Assembly (NCBI GenBank): GCA_018268755.1
Contig: JAFDVW010000016.1
Location: 186,001 to 250,000, forward strand
Direction of reading: 5' to 3'
Source: Acidobacteriota bacterium
Lineage (GTDB): Bacteria; Acidobacteriota; Terriglobia; Terriglobales; Acidobacteriaceae
DNA: 64,000 nt
Shown here piece after piece: positions 50,775 to 60,716 of the stretch. The translations under genes were made by a program, and so were the position numbers. The notes under the pieces are model-generated. The model searched no databases. It was not told the origin of the DNA and saw only the letters and a program-made list of their open reading frames with translations. Numbering within the stretch: position 1 is the first letter of the stretch; each line of letters opens with the position of its first letter.

Positions 50775-51299
50775 TCAGGCGGCGGAGCGCTCGGCATCGC
50801 CCGAATCCAGGCCCAGCGCGTGCAGCGCCAGCGGGGTGGCGAACATGACCGCAGCAAATAACACGTCGCCTTCCAGCCCGCGGCGGAAGAAGGGCACGCC
50901 CAGCTCATAGCAAGCCATCAAGCCTTCCCAAGTCTTGGGATAGAGGTTGGTCGCGGCCCACACGGCAAAATTGCTGATCAGGAAAAAGGACACCGAGCTG
51001 GCCAGGACCGCACCCAGGACCGGCAGGGGTTTCTGATGGTTGCGCAAGCGCGTGCCCATCCACAGGATGCCGGCGTACCAGGCCCAGATCAGGGGCTGGT
51101 CCCAGCTAAAGGGCAGGGCGTAGACAAATTTCGTCAGCAGCAGGTCCGAGACAATCAGCAGCGCGAAGGGCGCCCAAATCTGCTTGCGCGGGCCGCGTGC
51201 GCCGAAAAACAGCAGGCAAGCCGCGACCGGGGTCAACGACCAGGGATGCGGCATAAAGCGGACCGCGATCGCGAAAAGTACGAATGCATAAGCCAACAT
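50775..51299 (-). CDS. Small membrane protein, DUF6580-like
   Basis: The 174-aa protein has about five hydrophobic helices and a short basic loop (GARGPRKQIW). The pattern MLAYAFVLFAIAVRFMPHPW and the later NLYPKTWEGLMACYELGVPF are typical of a small uncharacterised bacterial membrane family. The start at 51299 has GAGGTGATC before it. It shares a terminator with the DedA-like gene. Function unknown; possibly a transporter energy-coupling S-component-like protein, but that is only a guess. Confidence 0.7.
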   Translation of the reverse strand: MLAYAFVLFAIAVRFMPHPWSLTPVAACLLFFGARGPRKQIWAPFALLIVSDLLLTKFVYALPFSWDQPLIWAWYAGILWMGTRLRNHQKPLPVLGAVLASSVSFFLISNFAVWAATNLYPKTWEGLMACYELGVPFFRRGLEGDVLFAAVMFATPLALHALGLDSGDAERSAA

Positions 51300-51428
51300 G
51301 ATCACCTCGGGATAAAAAGCTGAATATTGATTTTGGCCCCTGGGCGGAATGCCGTCAAGTTGCGTATTTCGCGGACTCCGGCGGCGCGGCACCATCGCAA
51401 AAGCGCCATGGTACAGGCGGTAAGAGAT

Positions 51429-52532
51429 CTATTTCTTTTCCGCCAAGGCCGGCTCGACCAGCCCAGCCACATGGTGCGCCAGTTCCACAGGCTTCGACTG
51501 CTCGGCATTGGTCAGCACCACAATGGTGAGCTTGTCATCCAGGTAGCGGGCGATATGAGTGGTATATCCCTGCCAGGACCCGCTGTGTTCGGCCAGGCGA
51601 TGTCCATTCCGATCCGAGCGCCACCAGCCGAAGCCATAGTTATCAGAATTGGGCTTCCCGTTGTTCAGCTTCACCGGCGTCCACATTAGTTCCAGGTCGG
51701 AGCGCTTGAGCAGCTTTTCCGTGTACAGCGCGGCGTCCCACTTGGCCAGGTCGAGGATGGAGAAATACAGGCTCCCGTCCGCGGTGGTATTCAGCGTGGG
51801 CGCGACCCACTCCTGGTTCTTCAATTGCCCTTTCACCAGGCGATAACCCGAGGAGCGATTGGGAATGACGTCGGCTTCGCTCATGATCCGGGTGGTGTTC
51901 ATGCCCAGCGGCCCGAAGATGCGCTCGTGCAGGAAATCTCCGTAGAACTTGCCGGTGACGCGATGGATCATCACACCCAGTGTGAGATAGCCCAGATTGC
52001 TATACGCCCAGTTGGTACCTGGGGTGTAGGCCAGCGGAATGCCTTCGGTGATTTTGAGCAGTTCCTCTTCCGTGTAGTCCTTGCGGTAATTGAAGTTCTT
52101 GGGATAGTCGGTAAAACCCGCGGTATGGCTCAGCAGCATGCGGATGGTCACCGGCTTCCAGGCCGGGGGCGCGTCTTTGAAATATTTGGTGATGGAATCG
52201 TCCAGGCTGATTTTGCCTTCCTCCACCAGCATCATGACGGCGGTCGCGGTGAACTGCTTACCCATGGACCCGGATTGAAACAAGGTCTCCGGCTTCACCG
52301 GCACTTGCAGCTCCAGGTTGGCAAAGCCATAACCCTGCGCGCGCACGATTTTGCCGTCGCGCGCGATCAGCAGGGCAAGCCCCGGGATCTGCCGCTTTTG
52401 CATCTCTGTAGCGATGTAGTGATCAATCGGGTCGGCCGCGTTTTGTGCCGCACAAGCCAGGGTGAGACCCAGGCATACTGCCGCAATTGCCAATCGTGTT
52501 CGCAAAATCCCTCCTGAAACTGCAGAAGTCAT
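51429..52532 (-). CDS. Secreted serine hydrolase (beta-lactamase / DD-peptidase fold)
   Basis: The 367-aa product has a signal-like N-terminus ([20 protein letters not shown]). The active site has SMGK (within [13 protein letters not shown]), Tyr-Ser-Asn ([11 protein letters not shown]) and HSGS, the three class C boxes. It is paralogous to the protein at 35369. The start is uncertain: ATG at 52532 gives a short polar leader, while a TTG at 52505 lies just after GGAGGG and gives a cleaner signal peptide. It is followed by no terminator of note. Confidence 0.87.
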   Translation of the reverse strand: MTSAVSGGILRTRLAIAAVCLGLTLACAAQNAADPIDHYIATEMQKRQIPGLALLIARDGKIVRAQGYGFANLELQVPVKPETLFQSGSMGKQFTATAVMMLVEEGKISLDDSITKYFKDAPPAWKPVTIRMLLSHTAGFTDYPKNFNYRKDYTEEELLKITEGIPLAYTPGTNWAYSNLGYLTLGVMIHRVTGKFYGDFLHERIFGPLGMNTTRIMSEADVIPNRSSGYRLVKGQLKNQEWVAPTLNTTADGSLYFSILDLAKWDAALYTEKLLKRSDLELMWTPVKLNNGKPNSDNYGFGWWRSDRNGHRLAEHSGSWQGYTTHIARYLDDKLTIVVLTNAEQSKPVELAHHVAGLVEPALAEKK

Positions 52533-52546
52533 CGGAAAACCCCGCG

Positions 52547-53572
52547 CTATCGCCCGCGCCAGCGGCCAAATTTCTCATCCACGACCTGTAGATTCTGGTC
52601 GAGCTCGGCATAGGCCCCCAGCGTGCCGCGGGCCTCAAATTCCGGATAGGCGTAGCGCAGATCGTAAAACTGGACCACGTAGCCGCCAGAATCGAGCTTC
52701 TCCGCCTCCGTGACCGGATAAGCCGCCCAATCCAGATAAACCCTCCCCAGATAGGACTTCTTCGCCGCCAGGGTCACCGGGGCTTCCTCCGGCTTGTAGG
52801 TAAAACGCATCTTTCCGTCGGGGTCCACGTCCGGGAGCCGCGAGTCCACTTGGGTACGGGCAAAGAGAACGGGGGTCTCCACCACGGCAAACCAACGAAA
52901 AGGATTGGAGGGATACGGATACGCCGCCACCCGTAAGGGGACGGCATCCGCGTAAGTCCTCGCCTCCAGGGCATGGACCGCCCGCCGGTGTTCGTAGTCA
53001 CGCACGGCCCACAGAGTCGCCGTGGCCAACAGGGCCAGCACTGCGGCCAGGCGGCCTTTGGGACCTTTCCCGCGCGCACCGATCTCTTCATTGATCAGAG
53101 CGAACAGCACAGGCAGCAGCAGCCCGCCCAAAAGAAATACATACAGGAACGGCTCGTAGATAAAAACGATGTCCCAGGAGTACCACTTTTCGGAAAACGG
53201 CCAGAACGGCCGCACCCCATAGCTGTTGGTGAAGTCGAGCAAAATATGGCTGAGTCCGGCCAGGTAGGCATAGAAAAAGAGCAGCCCCCAGCGCGGGGGC
53301 AGATTGGGATCTTTAAGTTTTCGCCCTCTCAGGCGCCAGATCAGGTACATCAGCCCAACCACCGCGGCGGAGACCAGGGCCACTCCGAGAAAGGAATGGG
53401 TGAAACCGCGATGATGCGCAAAGCCGAAGACCGAGCCCTTGAAGTAAGCGAAGACATCGAGGTCCGGCGCCTCGGCGGCCAAGGTCAGAGTGGCGGTGGC
53501 CAGCGCCGTCTTGCGGTTGAATCCAGCGCGGCCCAGGCAGGCGCCGGTTAAAAAATGGGTTAAGGGTTCCAA
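52547..53572 (-). CDS. YdjM-like metal-dependent membrane hydrolase
   Basis: The 341-aa protein has a helical membrane domain with histidine motifs ([37 protein letters not shown]), as in the YdjM/DUF457 family of inner-membrane metal-dependent hydrolases. A soluble C-terminal domain of about 130 residues follows the membrane part, longer than in YdjM itself. Start TTG at 53572 was chosen because conservation begins there; an in-frame codon at 53644 would add 24 polar residues. It overlaps no neighbour and is divergent from the methyltransferase gene. Confidence 0.8.
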   Translation of the reverse strand: MEPLTHFLTGACLGRAGFNRKTALATATLTLAAEAPDLDVFAYFKGSVFGFAHHRGFTHSFLGVALVSAAVVGLMYLIWRLRGRKLKDPNLPPRWGLLFFYAYLAGLSHILLDFTNSYGVRPFWPFSEKWYSWDIVFIYEPFLYVFLLGGLLLPVLFALINEEIGARGKGPKGRLAAVLALLATATLWAVRDYEHRRAVHALEARTYADAVPLRVAAYPYPSNPFRWFAVVETPVLFARTQVDSRLPDVDPDGKMRFTYKPEEAPVTLAAKKSYLGRVYLDWAAYPVTEAEKLDSGGYVVQFYDLRYAYPEFEARGTLGAYAELDQNLQVVDEKFGRWRGR

Positions 53573-53670
53573 GCGGCTTTCGGTCCGAGTCTCCGAGCAT
53601 ACACGCTTCCCGTGGCTAAAAGTCAACCGCTTCGGCGCGGGCAAAACCTTTGGCGTAGAATGAATCCACT

Positions 53671-54417
53671 TTGCCTGTGCCCGCCGCGCATTCCCGCCTC
53701 TGCGTTGTCCTGGTCTCGCCGCGCAATCCGCTCAATATTGGGGCGGCGGCCCGCGCCATGAGCAACTTCGGCTTTCTTGACTTGCGCCTGGTGAATCCCT
53801 ATGCCGTGGCTTTCCGGAACGCCAAGTCCGCCATGGGGGCCGCGCCTCTGCTGGCCAGCGCGCGGGAATTCCCCACTTTGGCCGAAGCGGTCGCCGACTG
53901 TACCCTGGTAGTCGGCACCATGGACGCGCGCCAACGCGAGCTGCACCATGCCCTCAAGCCGCTCGAAGCCGGGGCCCGTTTCATCCGCCGCCGGTTGATG
54001 TCGAGCCAGGTGGCACTCTTGTTTGGCTCGGAAAAGTTCGGACTCTCCAACGAGGACGTGAGCCACTGCCATTGGCTGATGCGCATTCCCACGCGGGAAG
54101 AGCACTCCTCGATGAATCTGGGCCAGGCGGTGGGAATTTGCCTGTACGAATTGGCCCGCCAGACTTCCAAAAGCGCTTCCAGCACGACTCAGGGGAAAAA
54201 GACTCCCCAGGCTAACGCCGTAGAGACCGAGCGGGTCACCGCCAGCCTGATCGCAGCGCTGCGAACCAGCGGATACCTGCATGCGAAATCCAGCGTCGAT
54301 GCGGAAGAAAAAGTACGCCGCCTGGTGCGGCGGCTGGACCTCACCTCAGAAGACGCCGAGCTCTGCTTGGGCATGTTGCGGCAAATGCTGTGGAAGATGC
54401 GGCACCGCGAATCATGA
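53671..54417 (+). CDS. TrmJ-like tRNA (Cm/Um32) SPOUT methyltransferase
   Basis: The 248-aa protein has the SPOUT/TrmH trefoil-knot methyltransferase motifs: SPRNPLNIGAAARAM, LLFGSEKFGLSNEDV and SSMNLGQAVGICLYEL. TrmJ methylates ribose at position 32 of tRNAs. The C-terminal extension (RVTASLIAALRTSGYL, then EKVRRLVRRLDLTSEDAEL) fits TrmJ. The start TTG at 53671 is weakly supported; the next in-frame choice is GTG at 53677. It is convergent with the epimerase gene. Confidence 0.85.
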   Translation: MPVPAAHSRLCVVLVSPRNPLNIGAAARAMSNFGFLDLRLVNPYAVAFRNAKSAMGAAPLLASAREFPTLAEAVADCTLVVGTMDARQRELHHALKPLEAGARFIRRRLMSSQVALLFGSEKFGLSNEDVSHCHWLMRIPTREEHSSMNLGQAVGICLYELARQTSKSASSTTQGKKTPQANAVETERVTASLIAALRTSGYLHAKSSVDAEEKVRRLVRRLDLTSEDAELCLGMLRQMLWKMRHRES

Positions 54418-54430
54418 TCCCCACCGGGCG

Positions 54431-55333
54431 CTATTCCAACGCTGCCTGCAAAGAAGCACGCAAGCCGGAGTAGCGGAACCGATATCCGCTGCCCAGCAAC
54501 TTGGCTGGCTCTACCCTCTGACTGGCCAGTAATAATTCCTTTCCCATCTCTCCGAAAACCAGGCGCACCACGAAGGCGGGTACAGGGAAAATGGCCGGCC
54601 GATGAAGCACTCCGGCCAGGGTCCTGGTGAACTCGGCGTTGGTCACGGAATTCGGCGCGACTAGATTCACCGCCCCGCGCAGCGATTCGGTCTGCAGGAT
54701 GTGCAGGATGGCGCCTACCTGGTCCGCCATATCAATCCAGCTCCACCACTGCCGGCCGTTGCCGACGTTTCCTCCCACCCCCAGGCGAAACGGCGTCAGC
54801 ATCCGCCCCAGCGCGCCTCCCTGGGAACTAAGCACCAGGCCGGTGCGAAGGTGGACGACGCGAACGCCCGCTTCGGACGCCGCCTGGGTGGCGGCTTCCC
54901 ATTCCCGGCAGACGTCCGGCAGAAAACCCTGGCCGGCGGCGCTCTCTTCCAACAACACTTCGTCGCCGCGGTCGCCGTAGTAGCCGATCGCCGATCCGGC
55001 AAGGAAGACCCGCGGCCGTTCCGCCGCTTCGGCGAGGGCATCCGAAAGATGTCGCGTGCCCAGCACCCGGCTTTCGCGAATGCGCCGTTTCTTGGCTCCG
55101 CTCCAGCGGCCCATAATCGGTTCGCCGGCCAGATGAATCACCGTATCGAAACCGGAAACCTGCTTGGGTGAGAGTGGCTGAATCGGGTCCCAGGCAATCT
55201 GGTTCTCTTCTCGCGCCGCCCCACGCACCAGCTGGAAAACTTCAAAACCTTGCTTCTGCAATTCTGGGACGAGAGCAGCTGCAATGAAGCCGGACGCTCC
55301 GCTGAGCAACACGCGGCAGGAGGAGGAAGGCAT
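54431..55333 (-). CDS. TIGR01777-family sugar epimerase-like SDR
   Basis: This 300-aa protein has the Rossmann motif VLLSGASGFIAAAL and matches the YfcH/TIGR01777 group of NAD-dependent epimerases. Other conserved elements are HLAGEPIMGRWS, FLAGSAIGYYGDRGDE and the AYHRPAIFPVP-like C-terminus. The catalytic YxxxK of classical SDRs is not obvious, as is usual in this group. The natural substrate is not known. The start at 55333 has GAGGTCG directly before it. Confidence 0.85.
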   Translation of the reverse strand: MPSSSCRVLLSGASGFIAAALVPELQKQGFEVFQLVRGAAREENQIAWDPIQPLSPKQVSGFDTVIHLAGEPIMGRWSGAKKRRIRESRVLGTRHLSDALAEAAERPRVFLAGSAIGYYGDRGDEVLLEESAAGQGFLPDVCREWEAATQAASEAGVRVVHLRTGLVLSSQGGALGRMLTPFRLGVGGNVGNGRQWWSWIDMADQVGAILHILQTESLRGAVNLVAPNSVTNAEFTRTLAGVLHRPAIFPVPAFVVRLVFGEMGKELLLASQRVEPAKLLGSGYRFRYSGLRASLQAALE

Positions 55334-55551
55334 AACGACCTCGGCCCACACTTTATCAAATCTCCGCCAGCGCTATGAGCGAAAGTAACCCGATGACCTG
55401 CGCGACCTTGATCGAACACTCATCACATAAAGATAACCACAATGCATTCTATTACTTACAAAGACATCCAAGACGCTCTCCCAGTCTGCGGCCGGGCCGC
55501 CGAGCTCTTTCTCCCGCCCACTGCGGCAACTCCCACAGGCTATAATCTTTT

Positions 55552-57756
55552 ATGGCGACTCTGCGCCACCAGATCGCAACCACGACGCTGACGCTTACTA
55601 AATTTCGTGAGCTGATGCACCGGATGCAGGAAAACCGTCCCAACGACGATCTGGAAATCATCCGCAAGGCCTACGAATATTCTCAGAAGTATCACGAAGG
55701 CCAGACCCGCGCCTCCGGCGAGCCTTACCTGATTCACCCTCTGGAAGTGGCCCTGGTGCTGGCCGAAATGAAGATGGACCCGGTCGCGGTGGCCGCCGGC
55801 CTATTGCACGATTCCGTGGAAGACACTTCGGTGACGGTCTCCGACATTCGCCGCGAATTCGGCGAGCAAGTCGCGCACATCGTCGAGGGCGTCACCAAGA
55901 TCAGCAAAATTGATTTCGCCACCCGGGAAGAGCAACAGGCGGAAAACCTGCGCAAGATGATGCTGGCCATGGTGGATGACATCCGCGTGGTGCTCATCAA
56001 GCTGGCCGACCGCCTGCACAATATGCGCACGCTCGAGCACCTTCCCCCCGAGCGCCAGCAAAAGATCGCCAAAGAGACCCTGGAAATTTATGGGCCTATC
56101 GCCCACCGCCTGGGCATGGGAAAGATTCGTGGCGAACTGGAAGATCTGGGCTTCCGTTACCTGGATCCGATTGCCCACCAGCAATTGTATGAGGCCGTGG
56201 AAGCCCGCCGCAAAAAGGGCGAGGCCTTTCTCGCCAAAGTCGATCAGGTCCTGCGGGACAAGCTCAAGGAAGCCGGCATTATGGCGCGGGTGGAAAGCCG
56301 CATCAAGCGCGTCTATAGCATCCACAAAAAGCTGGTGCGGCAGCACATCGGCATCGATCAGGTCTATGACCTGTGCGCCATGCGCGTGATCACTCGTTCG
56401 GTACAGGATTGTTACGCGGTCCTGGGCATCATCCATAACCTGTGGCGGCCGGTGCCGGGACGCATCAAGGACTTCATCGCCATGCCGCGGCCTAATTTCT
56501 ACCAGTCGCTGCACACTTCGGTGATTACCGAAGAGGGCACGCCGTTCGAGATCCAGATCCGCACCGAAGAAATGCATAAGATGGCCGAAGAAGGCATCGC
56601 GGCCCACTGGAAATACAAGGATGGCCCCGTCTCCGCGCAGGACGAACAGCGTCTGGCCTGGCTGCGCCAGGTGGTGGAGTGGCAGCAGGACGTCTCCGAC
56701 CCGACGGAATTTCTATCCACCCTGAAGATCGACTTGTACCCGGAAGAGGTCTATATCTTTACCCCCAAGGGCAAAGTGGTGGTCCTGCCGCGGGATTCCA
56801 CCCCCATCGACTTCGCCTACACCATCCACAGCGAGGTGGGCCACAGTTGCACGGGGGCCAAAGTGAACGGGCGCATGGTGCCGCTGCGCCATAAGCTGCA
56901 TAGCGGAGATATCGTCGAGATCATCACCCAGCCCGGCCACAAGCCCAGCCGGGACTGGCTTTCGGTGGTCAAGTCTTCCCGGGCGCGCAACAAGATCAAG
57001 CACTGGCTCAATATCCATCAGCGCGAGCGGGCCATTGAAATCGGCCGCAAGCTGATTGAAAAGGAAGCGCGCAAGTACCGCGTTTCGCTGAAAGACATCA
57101 AAGACGAGGACTTCCAGAAGGTCTCTTCCGACTACGGTCTGGGCCGGGCCGACGACTTGATGGCTGGCATCGGCTACGGAAAATATTCCGCGCGGCAAGT
57201 GCTGGGACGGCTGGCCCCCAGCGCTAACCAGCCGATGGTCGAGCCCGGAGCGGAAGCCGAAGGCTTGACCAGCGCGGTGCGCCGCGTCTTTGGCGGCGAT
57301 ACCAACGCCATTCGCGTCAAGGGACAGGGCGACCTGCTGGTCTATCGGGCGCGCTGTTGCAATCCCATTCGCGGAGAATCGATTGTCGGCTATGTCACCC
57401 GCGGCAAGGGCGTTGCCGTGCACTCACTGAACTGCTCGAACGTGGTCAACCTGATGTACGAGCCGGAACGCCGCATTGATGTGGAGTGGGCCCGCGACGA
57501 CGGCACCCCCAGCTCTTATCCGGTCAAGCTGACCGTCTTCTGCGATGACCGCTTCGGCATGCTGAAGCAGCTCACCTCGGTGATCAGCGATACCAAGACC
57601 AACATCCGCAATATCGAGGCCAAAACCGGCAACGGACAAGCCCACATTGATGTGGTCATCGACATCGCCGACCTCAAGCATCTCGAACAACTCATCGTCG
57701 GGGTGCGCAAAATCCCCGGCGTGCACGACGTGCAGCGCCTGCAGAAGATCAACTGA
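55552..57756 (+). CDS. rel: Bifunctional (p)ppGpp synthetase/hydrolase
   Basis: The 734-aa RelA/SpoT homologue has an N-terminal HD hydrolase domain (HPLEVALVLAEMKMD, LLHDSVEDT), a synthetase domain (RVESRIKRVYSIHKKLVRQ, DQVYDLCAMRVI), a TGS domain (LYPEEVYIFTPKGKVVVLPR) and a C-terminal ACT domain (LTSVISDTKTNIRNIE). Both catalytic domains look intact, so it can make and destroy the stringent alarmone. The acidobacterial genome probably has only this long Rel, but that cannot be told from here. The ATG at 55552 leaves a short polar leader; methionines slightly downstream are alternatives. Confidence 0.95.
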   Translation: MATLRHQIATTTLTLTKFRELMHRMQENRPNDDLEIIRKAYEYSQKYHEGQTRASGEPYLIHPLEVALVLAEMKMDPVAVAAGLLHDSVEDTSVTVSDIRREFGEQVAHIVEGVTKISKIDFATREEQQAENLRKMMLAMVDDIRVVLIKLADRLHNMRTLEHLPPERQQKIAKETLEIYGPIAHRLGMGKIRGELEDLGFRYLDPIAHQQLYEAVEARRKKGEAFLAKVDQVLRDKLKEAGIMARVESRIKRVYSIHKKLVRQHIGIDQVYDLCAMRVITRSVQDCYAVLGIIHNLWRPVPGRIKDFIAMPRPNFYQSLHTSVITEEGTPFEIQIRTEEMHKMAEEGIAAHWKYKDGPVSAQDEQRLAWLRQVVEWQQDVSDPTEFLSTLKIDLYPEEVYIFTPKGKVVVLPRDSTPIDFAYTIHSEVGHSCTGAKVNGRMVPLRHKLHSGDIVEIITQPGHKPSRDWLSVVKSSRARNKIKHWLNIHQRERAIEIGRKLIEKEARKYRVSLKDIKDEDFQKVSSDYGLGRADDLMAGIGYGKYSARQVLGRLAPSANQPMVEPGAEAEGLTSAVRRVFGGDTNAIRVKGQGDLLVYRARCCNPIRGESIVGYVTRGKGVAVHSLNCSNVVNLMYEPERRIDVEWARDDGTPSSYPVKLTVFCDDRFGMLKQLTSVISDTKTNIRNIEAKTGNGQAHIDVVIDIADLKHLEQLIVGVRKIPGVHDVQRLQKIN

Positions 57757-58029
57757 CCTTCGCGCTTTCCTCCATGCAACTCTGTGCCCTCTGTGGTGGA
57801 AAATCTTAAAGCACACAACTCCCTCCCCCCTGTCATCCTGAGGATGTGGGGTTTGCGTGCCAGCGCAAACTCCCGACGAAGGACCTCTGTTTTACTTTCC
57901 TAAAACTGCAAATACATGGCTCCGCTCAGGACGGCAGAGTGAATTGATTGCCCCACGGAGAACAACAATTTGACTTGCTCCCACTGATCTGCACTAATCA
58001 GGAACAAGAAAATTCTGGAGGAAGAACGA
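57757..58029. other. Spacer with CACAGAGG and family B repeats
   Basis: After rel there is ACTCTGTGCCCTCTGTGG (57779-57800 region), then a half family B copy (57830-57890), then about 130 bases with no repeat that should hold the ridA promoter. Confidence 0.6.
57830..57890. repeat. Family B repeat, half copy
   Basis: CTGTCATCCTGAGGATG and CGACGAAGGACCTC with a GTTTGCGTG-type arm. Confidence 0.65.
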
Positions 58030-58407
58030 ATGCGAGAAGTGGTTTCCACCAAAGACGCGCCCCAGGCCATTGGCCCGTACTCCCAGGCCATTAAAGCCAA
58101 CGGATTTGTGTTTCTCTCCGGGCAGGTGGCGCTCGATCCGGCCACCCAGCAGGTGATCTCGGGCGACGTGGCCGCGCAGACCGAGCGCGTTTTGCAGAAT
58201 TTATCGGGGGTCCTGAAAGCGGCCGGCAGTGGCCTCGAGAAGGTCGTCCGCACCACCGTGTTTCTCAAGAACATGGGCGACTTTACCGCCATGAACGAAG
58301 TCTATGGCCGCCACTTCACTTCGGCTCCCCCCGCCCGTTCCACGGTCGAAGTGGCCCGCCTGCCCAAAGATGTCCTGGTCGAGATCGACGTGATCGCGCT
58401 CGCCTGA
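58030..58407 (+). CDS. ridA: RidA-family enamine/imine deaminase
   Basis: The 125-aa trimeric RidA protein hydrolyses reactive enamines released by PLP enzymes. Hallmarks are the N-terminal QAIGPYSQAIKANGFVFLSG, the catalytic-type Arg in PPARSTVEVARLP and the end LVEIDVIALA. It has a strong ribosome site (GGAGGAAG). It converges on rpmB, with an inverted repeat between them. Confidence 0.94.
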   Translation: MREVVSTKDAPQAIGPYSQAIKANGFVFLSGQVALDPATQQVISGDVAAQTERVLQNLSGVLKAAGSGLEKVVRTTVFLKNMGDFTAMNEVYGRHFTSAPPARSTVEVARLPKDVLVEIDVIALA

Positions 58408-58415
58408 AAAGCAAA

Positions 58416-58481
58416 AACCACAGAGGACACGGAGTCGCCCCAGGACGGCCGGGCCGCCTGAACTCTGTGCTCTCTGTGGTT
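58416..58481. repeat. Inverted CACAGAGG repeat between ridA and rpmB
   Basis: The left arm AACCACAGAGGACACGGAGT and the inverted right arm (58461-58481) enclose 25 bases. It lies between convergent genes and could end both transcripts. Single arms of the same repeat occur at about 1058, 57779, 58795-58855 and within der. Confidence 0.7.
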
Positions 58482-58503
58482 CTGAAAGTTACGCGGCGAA
58501 CTG

Positions 58504-58692
58504 CTACGCCTTGACGACTTTGCCGCTGCGGATGCAGCCGGTGCAGACCCGGATCCGCTTGTTGCCACCCTGCACCTTGGCGTGCACGGTGCGCAGGTTC
58601 ACGTTCCAGCGCCGCTTCGTGACGTTGTGGGCGTGGCTGATGTTATTTCCAAATTGCGGCCCTTTGCCGCAGATATCACAAACTTGTGCCAT
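58504..58692 (-). CDS. rpmB: 50S ribosomal protein L28
   Basis: The 62-aa L28 has the family start MAQVCDICGKGPQFGNNISH and the central KRRWNVNLRTV. Both CxxC pairs are present (CDIC, CTGC), so it is the zinc-binding (C+) form. It is a single gene; rpmG (L33), often next to it, is not adjacent here. Confidence 0.96.
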   Translation of the reverse strand: MAQVCDICGKGPQFGNNISHAHNVTKRRWNVNLRTVHAKVQGGNKRIRVCTGCIRSGKVVKA

Positions 58693-59034
58693 GACTGCTC
58701 CAGACAGGTAGAACTAAGGGATGCAAAGTCTTTATTTTAACCGAATTGGGCCTTTTCGCCAAATCAGCGGGGAGGGTCAAAAACCTTAAACCGCAGAGCT
58801 CGCCGAGGACGCCGAGAAACCAAGCCTCCGCGTATCTCCGTGTCCTTTGTGGTGAAGGGATTTTCGTTCTCCCAGTGTCTTCTTCCCCACAGCCGTGTTC
58901 CGCCGCCCACGCGGAAATCCCCCGCACCCTCCCCGAACTCCTTTGAAATCAATCAAATTGCCTTTGGCTACCACTGTGCTTTTCTGCAAAGCGCCTGGGG
59001 ACACCAGACGAGAAAAGCCCGCGAGGAGGCCAAT

Positions 59035-59916
59035 ATGTCGCACTACACACAGCTCCACCTGCAAGAATCCAAGCAGCAACCAAACAGCAAAACCACTTCT
59101 CCGCTCGCCGCCGAGAAGAAAACCGCCGCCGTCGTGGGCTCATTTATGATCGCGGCCTTTGCGTCCGCACTTTTACTCGGCGCCAACGCATGCTCGAAGC
59201 AGGCGGACAAAAACACGCACACCAGCCAGCCGGCCATCAGCCAGCCGCTGACCCCGGTTTCCGCCACCATGACCCTGCCGCCGGCCACGGAACCCGCCGC
59301 CGAGCCTGCGGTCAAAGGGCACGCGCCAGGGAGCTACCAAAACTCCTCCCTCGGAGTCTCATTCCAGTACCCATGGCAGTACAGCCAGAAGAAGGGCAAA
59401 TTCGCTAACCTGGACAGCGAGGGCAACGAGATCGTGCCCATGAACTTTGTCCAGACCGGCGGCATCGCCCTGAGCACCGTGGAAATTCCCCAGGGCTATT
59501 TCCCCGACACCGACTTCGTCTCCGCCTACTTCAACCTGAGCGTGAACCCAAAGTTGAACGCCGAGGAGTGCTCGCAGTTCTCCCTTTTCGAGCTCGACCA
59601 TGACGTAAGCAAAGCGGACAAGGTGAAGGTGGGCGAAATGGAATTCTCCCGCATTAAGTCCGACGTCTCGGGTCCGGACGTGACCTACTACCATGCTTTC
59701 CAGAATGGCGTCTGCTATGAGTTCGCGCTGGGCATGCAGACGGACGACTTCACGGAGAATGTGAAACCGGTGAGCCGCGCCAAAGTCTTCCGCCGCCTGG
59801 AGTCGATGCTGGCCACGGTGCAGATCGATTCGCTGGAAGCTCCGGAGACCTCCACGCAGACTGCCAGCGCTCCCGCCGCTGCGACGGAAACTCCGACCGA
59901 AGTCCCCCATCCGTAA
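59035..59916 (+). CDS. Secreted lipoprotein-like protein of unknown function
   Basis: The 293-aa product has a basic N-terminal stretch, a hydrophobic segment (VVGSFMIAAFASALLLG) and a lipobox-like GANAC around residue 60. A long polar Thr/Pro/Glu-rich linker follows, then a compact domain (LGVSFQYPWQYSQKKGKF, then DVTYYHAFQNGVCYEFALGM) and an Ala/Thr-rich tail. The ATG at 59035 follows GAGGAGGCC. The long region before the hydrophobic stretch is unusual for a lipoprotein signal, so it may instead be a membrane-anchored protein. The family is not recognised. Confidence 0.65.
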   Translation: MSHYTQLHLQESKQQPNSKTTSPLAAEKKTAAVVGSFMIAAFASALLLGANACSKQADKNTHTSQPAISQPLTPVSATMTLPPATEPAAEPAVKGHAPGSYQNSSLGVSFQYPWQYSQKKGKFANLDSEGNEIVPMNFVQTGGIALSTVEIPQGYFPDTDFVSAYFNLSVNPKLNAEECSQFSLFELDHDVSKADKVKVGEMEFSRIKSDVSGPDVTYYHAFQNGVCYEFALGMQTDDFTENVKPVSRAKVFRRLESMLATVQIDSLEAPETSTQTASAPAAATETPTEVPHP

Positions 59917-59932
59917 CCTACCTGAAAGCGCA

Positions 59933-59956
59933 AAGGCCGCGGGCAACCGCGGCCTT
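59933..59956 (+). terminator. Rho-independent terminator
   Basis: AAGGCCGCGG / CCGCGGCCTT stem with a GCAA tetraloop, followed by CTGCTTTTAT. It ends the gene at 59035. Confidence 0.88.
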
Positions 59957-59983
59957 CTGCTTTTATGCTTATCTGTTTACCTT

Positions 59984-60044
59984 TGTCATTCTGAGCGAAG
60001 CGGAAGCAAGCGCAGCGCAGCTTCCGCGAGTCGAAGAATCCCTA
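59984..60044. repeat. Family B repeat, half copy
   Basis: TGTCATTCTGAGCGAAGC and a GCGGAAGC-GCTTCCGC hairpin, with TCGAAGAATCCC. It is in the gap before ybaK. Confidence 0.55.
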
Positions 60045-60069
60045 CCCTCTGCACATTTACAATCTTCCC

Positions 60070-60564
60070 GTGGCCCACAAATCGCAGCCCGCCAAGACCA
60101 ATGCCGTCCGCCTGCTCGACCAGCTCAATATCCGCTATGAGCTGCGCGAATACGAAGTCGACGAAAACGATCTTGCCGCCGAAACCGTCGCCGCCAAAAT
60201 CGGCCTCCCGCCGGAACAGGTATTCAAGACGCTGGTGGCGCGCGGCGACCGCAACGGACTCTCCATGGCCGTCATCCCCGGCAACAGCGAGCTCGACCTT
60301 AAGGCCCTGGCGGCGGCTTCCGGCGACCGCAAAATTCAGCTGGTGCCAGTCAAAGAGCTGCAAGCCCTCACCGGCTACATTCGCGGAGGCGTCACCGCCC
60401 TCGCCGCGAAGAAAGACTACCCCGTCTTCGCCGACGAAACCATCGAACTCTTCGACGTCATCTCCATCTCGGCCGGCGTACGCGGCATGCAGATCCTGCT
60501 CGCCCCCGCGGATTACCTGCAGGCCACCAAAGCCACCATCGCCGCCCTCGCCCACGATAAGTAA
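60070..60564 (+). CDS. ybaK: Cys-tRNA(Pro)/Cys-tRNA(Cys) deacylase, YbaK type
   Basis: The 164-aa YbaK/EbsC-family enzyme clears Cys mischarged on tRNA(Pro). Conserved segments are [30 protein letters not shown] with the catalytic lysine, [14 protein letters not shown] and [10 protein letters not shown]. The length is normal. Start GTG at 60070. It lies downstream of a family B half copy and upstream of a hairpin repeat cassette. Confidence 0.92.
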   Translation: MAHKSQPAKTNAVRLLDQLNIRYELREYEVDENDLAAETVAAKIGLPPEQVFKTLVARGDRNGLSMAVIPGNSELDLKALAAASGDRKIQLVPVKELQALTGYIRGGVTALAAKKDYPVFADETIELFDVISISAGVRGMQILLAPADYLQATKATIAALAHDK

Positions 60565-60606
60565 ACAGTTGTCATCACTCCACAGGTGTGCCCCGTTCTT
60601 AAACTA

Positions 60607-60641
60607 GAGGGTGCCCCGTCCAAGCTTGGCTTGGGCGGGTG
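60607..60641. repeat. Family G hairpin repeat, left copy
   Basis: GAGGGTGCCCCGTCCAAGC, TTG loop, then GCTTGGGCGGGTG. A second copy with the same core is at 62039-62074. The two lie in direct orientation either side of the gene at 60717. Confidence 0.7.
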
Positions 60642-60716
60642 TTGCCACTAGACGATGCATCAACATGTCACTGGGCGCATTGATTGGCCTCGAGAGTACA
60701 ATGCTGGGCAACCTCC

